Part shown: piece by piece, positions 36,186-43,248 of the stretch
Layout of the letters: each line of letters starts with the position of its first letter
How positions within the stretch are numbered: position 1 is the first letter of the stretch
Source of the DNA: Kumtagia ephedrae
GTDB taxonomy: Bacteria > Pseudomonadota > Alphaproteobacteria > Rhizobiales > Rhizobiaceae
Assembly (NCBI RefSeq): GCF_003012745.1
Contig: NZ_PXYK01000009.1
Span: 62,001-126,000 of the forward strand
Reading direction: 5' to 3'
Length of the DNA: 64,000 nt
The notes under the pieces: model-generated
Seen by the model: only the letters and a program-made list of their open reading frames with translations
Database searches by the model: none
Told to the model about the DNA's origin: nothing
Translations under genes and position numbers: made by a program

Positions 36186-36929
36186 ATGCGTCGCAAAGGC
36201 AAGATCTCGACCACGGCCACGGCGCTGCTGGCGCTGGCCGTGGCCTACGGCTCGCTGGCCTATTTCGCGCTGCCCGAATTCTGGACGCTGCGCGAACGGC
36301 ATCTCGCCGACGGCATCGGCAGCTTCCTGACTACCACCCCGCAGGGCATCCCCGGCGATCCGATCAATGTCGGCCTGGTCGGCACCAAGCCGGAACTGCT
36401 GCGCGCCTTCGCCGCGTCGGGCTGGCGCGCCGCCGACGCCATCACATGGCGCAGCTCCCTCGATATCGGCCTCAGCGTCGTCTTCGACAGGCCTTATGCC
36501 GACGCGCCGGTATCGACGCTGATGTTCGAGGGTCGCCGCCAGGATCTGGCTTTCGAGAAACCGGCCGGCACCAGCGCCGACACCCGCCATCACGTGCGCT
36601 TCTGGCTGACGCCCCGGACCGATAGCGACGGCCGCCCCTTGTGGCTGGGCGCCGCGAGCTTCGACCGCGGCGTCGGCTTCAGCCACGACACCGGGCAGAT
36701 CACCCACCACATAGGCCCCGACGTCGATGCCGAGCGCGACCATGTGATGGCCTCGCTCACCGAGGCGGGCGCCATCGCCGCTTCCGAGGAAATCGAGGGA
36801 ATAGGGCCGACCCGGTCCGGCCGCAACGGCGGCGGCGACCGCTATTTCACCGACGGCATGGTGAACATCGGCATTCTGCGGCCGCAAGACGGCATCGAAC
36901 CCCCGGAAAATCGACAACCCTCAGACTGA
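36186..36929 (+). CDS. LssY C-terminal domain-containing protein
   Basis: 247 residues. One N-terminal membrane helix (TTATALLALAVAYGSLAYFAL) precedes the LssY_C domain: DPINVGLVGTKPELLRAFAASGW, then LMFEGRRQDLAFEKPAG, HHVRFWL, LWLGAASFDRGVGFSH, and TGQITHHIGPDVDAERD. The domain is named from the Legionella LssY protein of a type I secretion cluster, but its function is unknown. It is next to a CorC-like gene. Confidence 0.85.
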   Translation: MRRKGKISTTATALLALAVAYGSLAYFALPEFWTLRERHLADGIGSFLTTTPQGIPGDPINVGLVGTKPELLRAFAASGWRAADAITWRSSLDIGLSVVFDRPYADAPVSTLMFEGRRQDLAFEKPAGTSADTRHHVRFWLTPRTDSDGRPLWLGAASFDRGVGFSHDTGQITHHIGPDVDAERDHVMASLTEAGAIAASEEIEGIGPTRSGRNGGGDRYFTDGMVNIGILRPQDGIEPPENRQPSD

Positions 36930-36968
36930 GCCTTCCCGACAGGGGGTTGCGGATGCTAAGCAGCGTCC

Positions 36969-38276
36969 ATGCTATACGTCGAAATCGGCATCGTGGTCGT
37001 CCTCATCTGCGTGAACGGCCTGCTGGCAATGTCCGAACTTGCCGTCGTCTCGTCCCGTCCCGCGCGCCTGAAGACGATGATCGACCGCGGCGTGAAGGGT
37101 GCCGCCAGCGCGCTGACGCTGGGCGCCAACCCCGGAAAGTTCCTCTCCACCGTGCAGATCGGCATCACGTTGGTCGGCGTGCTCTCCGGCGCCTTTTCGG
37201 GCGCCACCCTCGGCGATCGCCTGTCCGTGACGCTCGCCGAATCGGGCGTACCGACACGCGTCGCCGACTGGCTCGGCGTCGGCATCGTCGTGGCCATCAT
37301 CACCTACGCCTCGCTGATCATCGGCGAGCTCGTGCCCAAGCAGATAGCGCTGCGCAATCCGGAGGCCATCGCCTCGCGTGTCGCCCCGGCCATGCGGGTG
37401 CTGGCGACCATCGCCGCGCCGCTGGTGTTCCTGCTCGACATCTCCGGGCGCGGCGTGCTGCGGCTGCTCGGCCAGAAGGGAGAATCGGAGGAGAAGGTCA
37501 CCGACGAGGAGATCAAGATGCTGGTCGCCGAGGCCGAGCACCACGGCACCATCGAATCCGACGAGCGGCGCATGATCGCCGGCGTCATGCGGCTCGGCGA
37601 CCGCGCCGTACGGGCGCTGATGACGCCGCGCACCGACGTCGACTGGATCAACCTGGCCTGGGACGAGACCGCCATCCGCAAGGCGCTGATGGAAACGCCG
37701 CATTCGCGCCTGCCGGTCGGCGACGGCTCGGTCGACGACATGATCGGCGTGGTCCAGACGCGCGAGATCCTGGCCGCGCTCTTGGCCGGCAACAGCCTCG
37801 ACCTCAGGCTGTACACGCGCGAGGCGCCGATCGTGCATGACCAGGCGGACGCCCTCGACGTGCTGACCACGCTGAGGGAGACGGAGGTGCCGGTCGCCCT
37901 CGTCCACGACGAATACGGGCATTTCGAGGGTGTCGTCACGCCGGCCGACATTCTCGAGGCCATCACTGGCGTGTTCCGCTCCGACCTGGAGGCGCAGGAG
38001 GAGCCTTCCGCGGTGCAGCGGGAGGATGGCTCCTGGCTGCTCGCCGGCTACATGCCGGCCGACGAGATGCGCGACCACCTCGGCATCGACGTTCCGGAGG
38101 ACCGCGACTACGAGACCGTCGCCGGTTACGTGCTGTCCCATCTGCATCACCTGCCGGCCACCGGCGAATGCATCGACGTGCAGGGCTGGCGCTTCGAGGT
38201 GGTCGACCTCGACGGCCGGCGCATCGACAAGCTCCTGGTCAGCCGCCTGCCCGGCGCGCATCGCAGGGCGAGCTGA
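36969..38276 (+). CDS. Hemolysin C/CorC family protein (CNNM-type DUF21, CBS pair)
   Basis: 435 residues. The N-terminal DUF21 membrane domain (about 1-180, four helices, GANPGKFLSTVQIGITLVGV) is followed by a CBS pair (about 205-325; MTPRTDVDWINL, PIVHDQADALDVLTTL) and a CorC_HlyC domain (about 345-428). Family members take part in Mg2+/Co2+ transport or resistance. Overall length and order are complete. Confidence 0.93.
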   Translation: MLYVEIGIVVVLICVNGLLAMSELAVVSSRPARLKTMIDRGVKGAASALTLGANPGKFLSTVQIGITLVGVLSGAFSGATLGDRLSVTLAESGVPTRVADWLGVGIVVAIITYASLIIGELVPKQIALRNPEAIASRVAPAMRVLATIAAPLVFLLDISGRGVLRLLGQKGESEEKVTDEEIKMLVAEAEHHGTIESDERRMIAGVMRLGDRAVRALMTPRTDVDWINLAWDETAIRKALMETPHSRLPVGDGSVDDMIGVVQTREILAALLAGNSLDLRLYTREAPIVHDQADALDVLTTLRETEVPVALVHDEYGHFEGVVTPADILEAITGVFRSDLEAQEEPSAVQREDGSWLLAGYMPADEMRDHLGIDVPEDRDYETVAGYVLSHLHHLPATGECIDVQGWRFEVVDLDGRRIDKLLVSRLPGAHRRAS

Positions 38277-38664
38277 AACCGCCGGGGCGCAGCAAAATCA
38301 GCGACTTGGCGGGCGTGGCTGAATCGAACCGGCAGCGTCTTGAATCAGTTCGGCAGCATCCTGGATCGATGCGTAACAGGCGCCAGCCGGTTTCCACCAA
38401 TACGATTAGCCGAGGCCACCTGCGCATTCGTCGTCCCGATGGCGGGACAGGCGCAAGGCGGGAGTGCATCCGGCCATCAAAAAAGTTCCGGCCTTGATTC
38501 GGCCGCCTTTGATCCCTATCTGTTCGTCATCAGCCGCTGGCATCGGGTCGAAGGTTCTTCGGGATACGAGGTTAAGGTTCCCCGATCGGCGGCTGCATTG
38601 AATTCGATCGACGCTTTGCCGACCGTGGATGTATCGGCGGCATTGAGAGTCTCGGATGCGAGGG

Positions 38665-38690
38665 AAGCGGGCTTTCGGCCCGCTTTTTTG
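38665..38690 (+). terminator. Forward Rho-independent terminator without an adjacent gene
   Basis: AAGCGGGC and GCCCGCTT close a TTTCG loop and run into TTTTTTG. The nearest forward gene (CorC-like) ends 390 bases earlier, so it may end an unannotated small RNA. Confidence 0.8.
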
Positions 38691-38856
38691 CTGTCCGGCA
38701 CCGGCCTGCGGCCTGCATCAGCCTCTGACTCAAGCCCTGACGTGAGCTGCCCGGCGATCGCCGTGGCGCTTAAGACAATCTTCACCACCGGTCGGCAATG
38801 TCGCGGGCCTGCGGCGATGTAATGCGTACCGCGGCGCTTCGGCGCCCAGGCAACAG

Positions 38857-38882
38857 CCCGCTGCTTCGAAAGAGGCAGCGGG
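38857..38882. repeat. 8-bp perfect hairpin
   Basis: CCCGCTGC and GCAGCGGG flank a 10-base loop; forward strand continues TTCTGCATTTTT, a poor terminator tail. Role unclear. Confidence 0.35.
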
Positions 38883-39050
38883 TTCTGCATTTTTGGGCCT
38901 CAGATCACTACGAAATCGGCATTGGTCCGCGACAGGCCCGGGACCTTGCAGCGGCGGCGGCCGGAAAGCCTTCTTGTCAGGATGGCAGGATCGGCGTTCG
39001 CCCGCGTCGTATGAACGGACTATACGGCTGCGCCTCTTCTCAAACGAAGG

Positions 39051-39075
39051 CGGGAGCGGTCTCGCGCCGCTCCCG
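39051..39075 (-). terminator. Terminator-like hairpin after the FMN reductase gene
   Basis: CGGGAGCGG and CCGCTCCCG form a perfect 9-bp stem 36 bases past the reductase stop. In the reverse direction it is followed by CCTTCGTTTG, a weak T run. Confidence 0.55.
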
Positions 39076-39111
39076 CTCGATCCGGATCGGCGTGGCTCGG
39101 ATGCAGCCGCC

Positions 39112-39717
39112 TCAGGCGGCCTTGGCCTGCGCCGCTGCGGCATCCGCCTCGCGCGCCGTCTTCAGCGCCGTGGCCCACCAGGCGAGTTCGTCGAGCACAG
39201 CCTTGGCGTATTGGTTGAGATGCTCGAACTCTTCGAGCTTCTTGCTGCCGTTCATCACCTGCGCCATGTCGGCCCAGACGATGTGAACGGCGTTGCGGAT
39301 GGGCGCCATCTGCAGCTCGACCGCATGCAGGCGCAGCTGCTCGACGGCGCGCGCCCCGCCGACGCCGCCATAGCCGACGAAGGCGGCCGGCTTCCTGTTC
39401 CATTCCGTGTAGGCGTAGTCGAGCGCGTTCTTCAGCACGGCGGTCGGGCCGCGGCTGTATTCGGCGGCGGTGAAGACGAAGCCGTCGAAGCCGGCCACCT
39501 TCTCCTGCCAGCGCTGCGCCACCTCGCTCTTCGACGGCACGTAGAGCGATGAGCCGACCTCGTCGAAGAAGGGCAGCGGGAAGTCGCGCAGGTCGACGAC
39601 CTCCAGCTCGATGTCGTCGCGCTGCCTAGCGAGATTGGCAAACCATTCGGCAGGCTTGTCGGCGAAGCGATTGGCGCGCGTGGAGCCTATCACAAGCGCG
39701 ATTTTCGGTTTAGACAT
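39112..39717 (-). CDS. NADPH-dependent FMN reductase (quinone reductase-like)
   Basis: 201 residues from MSKPKIALVIGSTRANRFADK; a 32-codon extension is rejected because it crosses the operator. Flavodoxin-like fold: GSTRANR phosphate loop, ELEVVDLRDFPLPFFDEV, FDGFVFTAAEYSRGPTAVLKNALDY-type FMN loop (in parts) and FVGYGGVGGARAVEQL. It reduces FMN, quinones or azo compounds. It is divergent from an HxlR regulator with a perfect palindrome between them. Confidence 0.9.
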   Translation of the reverse strand: MSKPKIALVIGSTRANRFADKPAEWFANLARQRDDIELEVVDLRDFPLPFFDEVGSSLYVPSKSEVAQRWQEKVAGFDGFVFTAAEYSRGPTAVLKNALDYAYTEWNRKPAAFVGYGGVGGARAVEQLRLHAVELQMAPIRNAVHIVWADMAQVMNGSKKLEEFEHLNQYAKAVLDELAWWATALKTAREADAAAAQAKAA

Positions 39718-39739
39718 TGATCGTGACCTCTCGAAATCT

Positions 39740-39756
39740 GGTATCTTAAGGATACC
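39740..39756. promoter_or_regulatory. 17-bp perfect palindrome, putative HxlR operator
   Basis: GGTATC-TTAAG-GATACC lies in the divergent promoter, with a second half-site AAGATACC at about 39767. HxlR/YodB-type repressors bind short dyads in such promoters. The regulator gene next to it makes it the likely site. Confidence 0.65.
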
Positions 39757-39803
39757 GACGCTATATAAGATACCGAGACGAGACGCCGCAAGGAGGCACT
39801 TTC

Positions 39804-40214
39804 TTGAAACCAAGGCACCCGCATCACAGTGAGGACTGCCGAGCCGTCAGCGCCGTCCTGCAGCGCGTCGGCGACAAGTGGACGGTCCTGGTCGTCACCA
39901 AGCTCGGCGGCGGCCGCATGCGCTTCAGCGAGTTGCGCGATGCCGTGGGCGGCATCTCGCAGAAGATGCTGACGGCGACGCTGCGCGGCCTCGAACGCGA
40001 CGGCTTCGTCGTGCGCGAGCAGTTCCCCACCATTCCGCCGCGCGTCGAATACGAGCTGACCGCGCTTGGCCGCGAATTGCTGGAGCCCGTCACCGTGCTG
40101 GCCGAATGGGCGCGCCGCAACGGCGAGCGTGTAGCGCAGGCGCGGTCGCGATTCGACGGGACGAGCGGCGGCAAGAGCTGGGGAATCGAAGAAGAAGCGA
40201 CAGCAGGGCAGTAG
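39804..40214 (+). CDS. HxlR family transcriptional regulator
   Basis: 136 residues starting at TTG, supported by AAGGAGG 7 bases upstream (no ATG in range). Winged-helix HxlR signature: DCRAVSAVLQRVGDKWTVLVV (in parts), MRFSELRDAVGGISQKMLT, RGLERDGFVVREQFPTIPPRVEYELT-type wing (in parts). YodB-like members sense quinones or diamide through a cysteine; here Cys12 (EDC) is in the corresponding N-terminal position. Probably controls the divergent reductase. Its end carries a GGCAGTAG word in inverted orientation to the array downstream. Confidence 0.9.
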   Translation: MKPRHPHHSEDCRAVSAVLQRVGDKWTVLVVTKLGGGRMRFSELRDAVGGISQKMLTATLRGLERDGFVVREQFPTIPPRVEYELTALGRELLEPVTVLAEWARRNGERVAQARSRFDGTSGGKSWGIEEEATAGQ

Positions 40215-40307
40215 GAGGCGAGCGCGAGGCCTCGAACCCGTCAAGTATTCGACCCGAGGTCGGGTCTCTGCATGCGGGTTGGCGCCAACTTGCCGGGAGC
40301 CGATAGC

Positions 40308-40402
40308 CTACTGCCCTACTGCCCTACTGCCCTACTGCCCTACTGCCCTACTGCCCTACTGCCCTACTGCCCTACTGCCCTACTGCCCTACTGCCCTACT
40401 GC
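40308..40402 (-). repeat. 8-bp tandem repeat, about 12 copies, G-quadruplex forming
   Basis: Eleven perfect CTACTGCC units (40308-40395) plus seven bases of a twelfth. On the reverse strand this is GGGCAGTA repeated, i.e. G3-N5-G3-N5-G3-N5-G3 several times over. The array abuts and overlaps the stop of the reverse-strand thioesterase gene and follows the convergent HxlR gene. Copy-number change would not alter either protein. Confidence 0.95.
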
Positions 40403-40791
40403 TCTCCCGGCACCGGCTTCGGCCGCCCCTCTCCATCCAGCGCCACCATGATGAAATCGGCGTCGGTGACCTTCTCCATGAGATCGGTAAGGTAGCGCTG
40501 CGCCCAGGCTTCGACCTTCAGCGTCATCGAGGTACGGCCGACGCGCATGACGTTCGTATAGATGCACAGCGTGTCGCCGATCTTCATCGGCTTGGCGAAG
40601 GACATCTCCTTCACCGCCGCCGTCACCACCCTGCCCCTGGCGCGCTCGGCGGCGCGGATGCCGCAGGCGAGGTCCATCTGCGCCATCACCCAGCCGCCGA
40701 AAATGTCGCCGGCCGCGTTGGCATCCGCCGGCATGGCGAGCGTGCGCAGCGTCAGGTCGCCCGTCGGCTGTCCGTCGGCGTAGTGAACCAT
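40396..40791 (-). CDS. Acyl-CoA thioesterase (hotdog fold, YciA type)
   Basis: 131 residues: GDLTLRTLAMPADANAAGDI and FGGWVMAQMDLACGI form the hotdog helix entry with Asn and Asp in the expected sites, and VVTAAVKEMSFAKPMKIGD, YTNVMRVGRTSMTLKVEAW follow. It hydrolyses acyl-CoA thioesters. The stop codon TAG is the last bases of the tandem repeat array. Divergent from the GMC oxidoreductase gene. Confidence 0.9.
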   Translation of the reverse strand: MVHYADGQPTGDLTLRTLAMPADANAAGDIFGGWVMAQMDLACGIRAAERARGRVVTAAVKEMSFAKPMKIGDTLCIYTNVMRVGRTSMTLKVEAWAQRYLTDLMEKVTDADFIMVALDGEGRPKPVPGEQ

Positions 40792-41005
40792 GCGTGCGTC
40801 TCCTCGTGCTGCGGCCTCTGCCTAGCCGCAGCGGCAAAGGCGGTCAACGCGTGATCGGCCACCCGATGTAGCGAGCGCATCCGTGCGCCGCGACCGGCAT
40901 CTTTCAGTCGCTTTTCTCACAACCGATGCCGGAAGCCCGGACGACCCGTCGCACGGCATGCGGCTAGTCTCCGCCTGAAAATCGCCGGCCGGGAAAACCG
41001 CATCC

Positions 41006-42622
41006 ATGCAGACCTACGACTTCATCATCGTCGGCGCCGGTTCGGCCGGCTGCGTGGTGGCGGAGCGCCTGTCGGCCAACGGCCGCTTCTCCGTCCTGGT
41101 GCTGGAAGCCGGCGGCACCGACCGTCGCTTCTTCGTGCAGATGCCGCTCGGCTACGGCAAGACCTTTTACGACCCCAAGGTCAACTGGAACTACAAGACC
41201 GAGCCGGATCCCGGCCTTGCCGGCAATGCCGACCACTGGCCGCGCGGGAAGCTGCTGGGCGGATCGAGTTCGATCAACGCCATGGTGTGGATCAGGGGCC
41301 ATCCGGCCGATTACGACGCCTGGGCCGCCGCCGGCAATCCGGGCTGGAGTTTTGCCGACCTGCTGCCCGCCTTCAAGGCGATCGAGGATAACGCAGCCGG
41401 CGCCGACCGGTGGCGCGGCAGCGGCGGTCCGGTGCACGTCACCGACTGCTCGGCCGCCGTCCATCCGCTGACAAAGCGCTATCTGACCGCGGCCGAGCAG
41501 GCGGGCCTCCCCGTCAATCCCGACTTCAACGGCGCCAGCCAGGAAGGCGTCGGCATCTACCAGATCTCGACCCGGAACGGCCGCCGCATGTCGACGGCGC
41601 GCGCCTTTCTGCGCCCGGCGATGAAGCGTCCCAACCTGCGGGTCGAGACCGGTGCGCTGGCGACGAAAATCCTGTTCGAGGGCAGGCGCGCGGTCGCCGT
41701 CGAATACGATCGCAACGGCACAACGCACAGGGTCGGCGCCGCCCGCGAAGTCGTCCTGTCCGGCGGCTCTGTCAACTCGCCGCAATTGCTGCAGCTTTCC
41801 GGCGTCGGTCCGGCCGGCCATCTGAAGGCGCTCGGCATCGAAGTCGTCCATAGCAACGACAACGTCGGCCGCAACCTCGAGGACCATGTCGGCATCAATT
41901 ATACCTTCAAGGGGCGCCAGGCGACGCTCAACCAGTTGCTGCGGCCCTGGTGGGGCAAGCTGTGGGTCGGCATGCAATATGTGTTCCTGCGCTCCGGGCC
42001 GCTGTCGCTGTCGATGAACAATGCCGGCGGCTTCTTCCGCACCGACCCCGCCCTCGACCGCCCCAACATGCAGCTCTATTTCCAGGCGTTTTCGACCGTC
42101 ATTCCGAAAACCGGCGAGCGCCCGATCCTCACCCCCGATCCCTGGCCGGGTTTTTCCATCGGCCTCTCCAACTGCCGGCCCTCCAGCCGCGGCGAGATTC
42201 TTGTCCGCTCGAAAGACCCGCGCGAGTACCCGAGAATTGTCGCCAATGCCCTGTCGACCGACGAGGACGTCGCCGAGATGCTGGCGGCGGTGAAATTCGT
42301 GCGCAGGATCGCCGCGCAGCCGGCCCTGGCCGAGTTCATCGTCGAGGAAATTCTGCCCGGCCCGTCAATCACTTCCGACGAGGACCTGATTCAGGATTTC
42401 AGGAAGCGCAGCGGCACGGTCTACCACCCGGTGTCGACCTGCCGCATGGGTCCCGATCCGGCCAGGTCCGTCGTCGACCCACGGCTGCGCGTGCACGGGC
42501 TGGAGGGCCTGCGCATCATCGATGCGTCGATCTTTCCCGGCAACATCTCCGGCAACACCAACGCGCCGTCGATCATGACCGGCTGGAAGGGCGCGCAGAT
42601 GGTGCTGGAGGATTGGAAATGA
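41006..42622 (+). CDS. GMC family oxidoreductase (choline dehydrogenase-like)
   Basis: 538 residues. N-terminal FAD motif DFIIVGAGSAGCVVAERLS, GMC signature 1 WPRGKLLGGSSSINAMVWIRG (in parts) and signature 2 GGSVNSPQLLQLSGVGP. The catalytic His is in TVYHPVSTCRMG; GNTNAPSIMTGWKGA ends it. An alcohol (sugar alcohol or choline) is oxidised to the aldehyde. It is followed by a nuclease element and an MR/MLE gene that may have shared its operon before the element arrived. Confidence 0.9.
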   Translation: MQTYDFIIVGAGSAGCVVAERLSANGRFSVLVLEAGGTDRRFFVQMPLGYGKTFYDPKVNWNYKTEPDPGLAGNADHWPRGKLLGGSSSINAMVWIRGHPADYDAWAAAGNPGWSFADLLPAFKAIEDNAAGADRWRGSGGPVHVTDCSAAVHPLTKRYLTAAEQAGLPVNPDFNGASQEGVGIYQISTRNGRRMSTARAFLRPAMKRPNLRVETGALATKILFEGRRAVAVEYDRNGTTHRVGAAREVVLSGGSVNSPQLLQLSGVGPAGHLKALGIEVVHSNDNVGRNLEDHVGINYTFKGRQATLNQLLRPWWGKLWVGMQYVFLRSGPLSLSMNNAGGFFRTDPALDRPNMQLYFQAFSTVIPKTGERPILTPDPWPGFSIGLSNCRPSSRGEILVRSKDPREYPRIVANALSTDEDVAEMLAAVKFVRRIAAQPALAEFIVEEILPGPSITSDEDLIQDFRKRSGTVYHPVSTCRMGPDPARSVVDPRLRVHGLEGLRIIDASIFPGNISGNTNAPSIMTGWKGAQMVLEDWK

Positions 42623-42649
42623 AAGCGATGATGATGGAGGCGGCGCGGG

Positions 42650-42720
42650 CGATTGGCGTTTCCTCGCCCCCACAGAGTGGGGGAGAGGTGCCGAGCGAAG
42701 CGAGGCGGTGAGGGGGCCAT
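42650..42720 (+). repeat. Left 71-bp inverted repeat of the nuclease unit
   Basis: Begins CGATTGGCGTTTCCTCG and contains GGGGGAGAGGTGCCGAGCG and AAGCGAGGCGGTGAGGGGG. An internal small palindrome (CCCCCAC..GTGGGGG) lies at its centre. Confidence 0.85.
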
Positions 42721-43144
42721 GCCCGACAAAGATCGCAGCCGCCGCAAACACTCGACTACCGATCGTGCCCGCTCGCTGCGAAAAGGAGACAATATCGCCG
42801 AGGCGCGGCTTTGGATGGAATTGAAGGACCGCAGGCTTGGCGGGCACAAATTCGTTCGTCAGTTCCCGATCGGTCCGAACTATGCGGATTTCCTCTGCAG
42901 GAAGGCGAGGCTAGTCATCGAGGTCGACGGTAGCCAGCATGCCGACAGCGTCACCGACCGAGGCCGGGACGAATTCATGCGGGCCGAGGGATATTTTATC
43001 CTGCGGTTTTGGAACATCGACGTTCTGAAGCAGATCGGGCCGGTTTGCGAGACGATCCTGGCGGCGCTCGAAGGCCGGTATGCCGAGGATGTGGTAGCCA
43101 CCGATCTTCGATACATCCATGCGCCGGTTTCCCATCGTGAATGA
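42719..43144 (+). CDS. DUF559 endonuclease domain protein (Vsr-like fold)
   Basis: 141 residues. The DUF559/MTES_1575 pattern is complete: EARLWMELKDRRLGGHKFV, RQFPIGPNYADFLCRKARL, VIEVDGSQHADSVTD, RDEFMRAEGYFILRFWNIDVL. Catalytic residues of the restriction-like fold would be Glu (EARLW), Asp (ADFLC), and Glu-Asp (VIEVDG). Function of DUF559 nucleases is unknown. The gene is bounded on both sides by inverted repeats that include its start and stop codons. Confidence 0.9.
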   Translation: MPDKDRSRRKHSTTDRARSLRKGDNIAEARLWMELKDRRLGGHKFVRQFPIGPNYADFLCRKARLVIEVDGSQHADSVTDRGRDEFMRAEGYFILRFWNIDVLKQIGPVCETILAALEGRYAEDVVATDLRYIHAPVSHRE

Positions 43145-43211
43145 CCCCCTCACCGCCTCGCTTCGCTCGGCACCTCTCCCCCACTTCGTGAGGGAGAGGA
43201 ATCGCCAATCG
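43141..43211 (-). repeat. Right 71-bp inverted repeat of the nuclease unit
   Basis: Inverted copy of the left arm (six mismatches). Just beyond it, at about 43217-43233, GAGGAAACGCTAATC is a further inverted copy of the arm's outer words (GATTGGCGTTTCCTC), so the right end is a nested mosaic. Confidence 0.85.
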
Positions 43212-43248
43212 GGCAGGGAGAGGAAACGCTAATCCCGGAGGACAGCCA

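Larger units (their letters stand above)
38277..39111. other. 835-base region without a recognisable protein gene
   Basis: Reading frames here have no family features. It contains a good forward terminator at 38665-38690 with no protein gene directly before it, an 8-bp hairpin at 38857-38882, and the reverse-strand terminator of the FMN reductase gene at 39051-39075. A forward small RNA ending at 38690 is the best guess for the left half. Confidence 0.5.
42650..43211 (+). mobile_element. Putative mobile unit: DUF559 nuclease gene bounded by 71-bp inverted repeats
   Basis: Arms at 42650-42720 and 43141-43211 are inverted copies, 65 of 71 bases identical, with a run of 41 identical bases adjoining the gene. 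The ATG of the nuclease gene lies in the inner end of the left arm and its TGA in the inner end of the right arm. The arm is built of the same words as intergenic repeats elsewhere in the window. No clear target-site duplication is seen. It lies between the GMC and MR/MLE genes. Confidence 0.6.

Noticed and set aside
38300-38390. A tRNA-like T-arm word GGTTCGATTC on the reverse strand, suggesting a tRNA or an att site
   Set aside because: Bases around it do not form the 5-bp T stem, and no acceptor or anticodon arm can be folded within 90 bases.
38340-38822. Forward open frame of 160 codons after the CorC-like gene
   Set aside because: A strong terminator lies inside it at 38665-38690, no ribosome site is visible and composition is not protein-like.
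40308-40402. CRISPR-like direct repeats
   Set aside because: Units are 8 bases in perfect head-to-tail tandem with no spacers; it is a short tandem repeat and no cas genes are near.
42653-42718. Extension of the DUF559 protein by 22 codons through the left arm
   Set aside because: The extra residues (PHRVGERCRAKRGGEG) are translated repeat arm; this kind of over-extension is common for repeat-adjacent genes.
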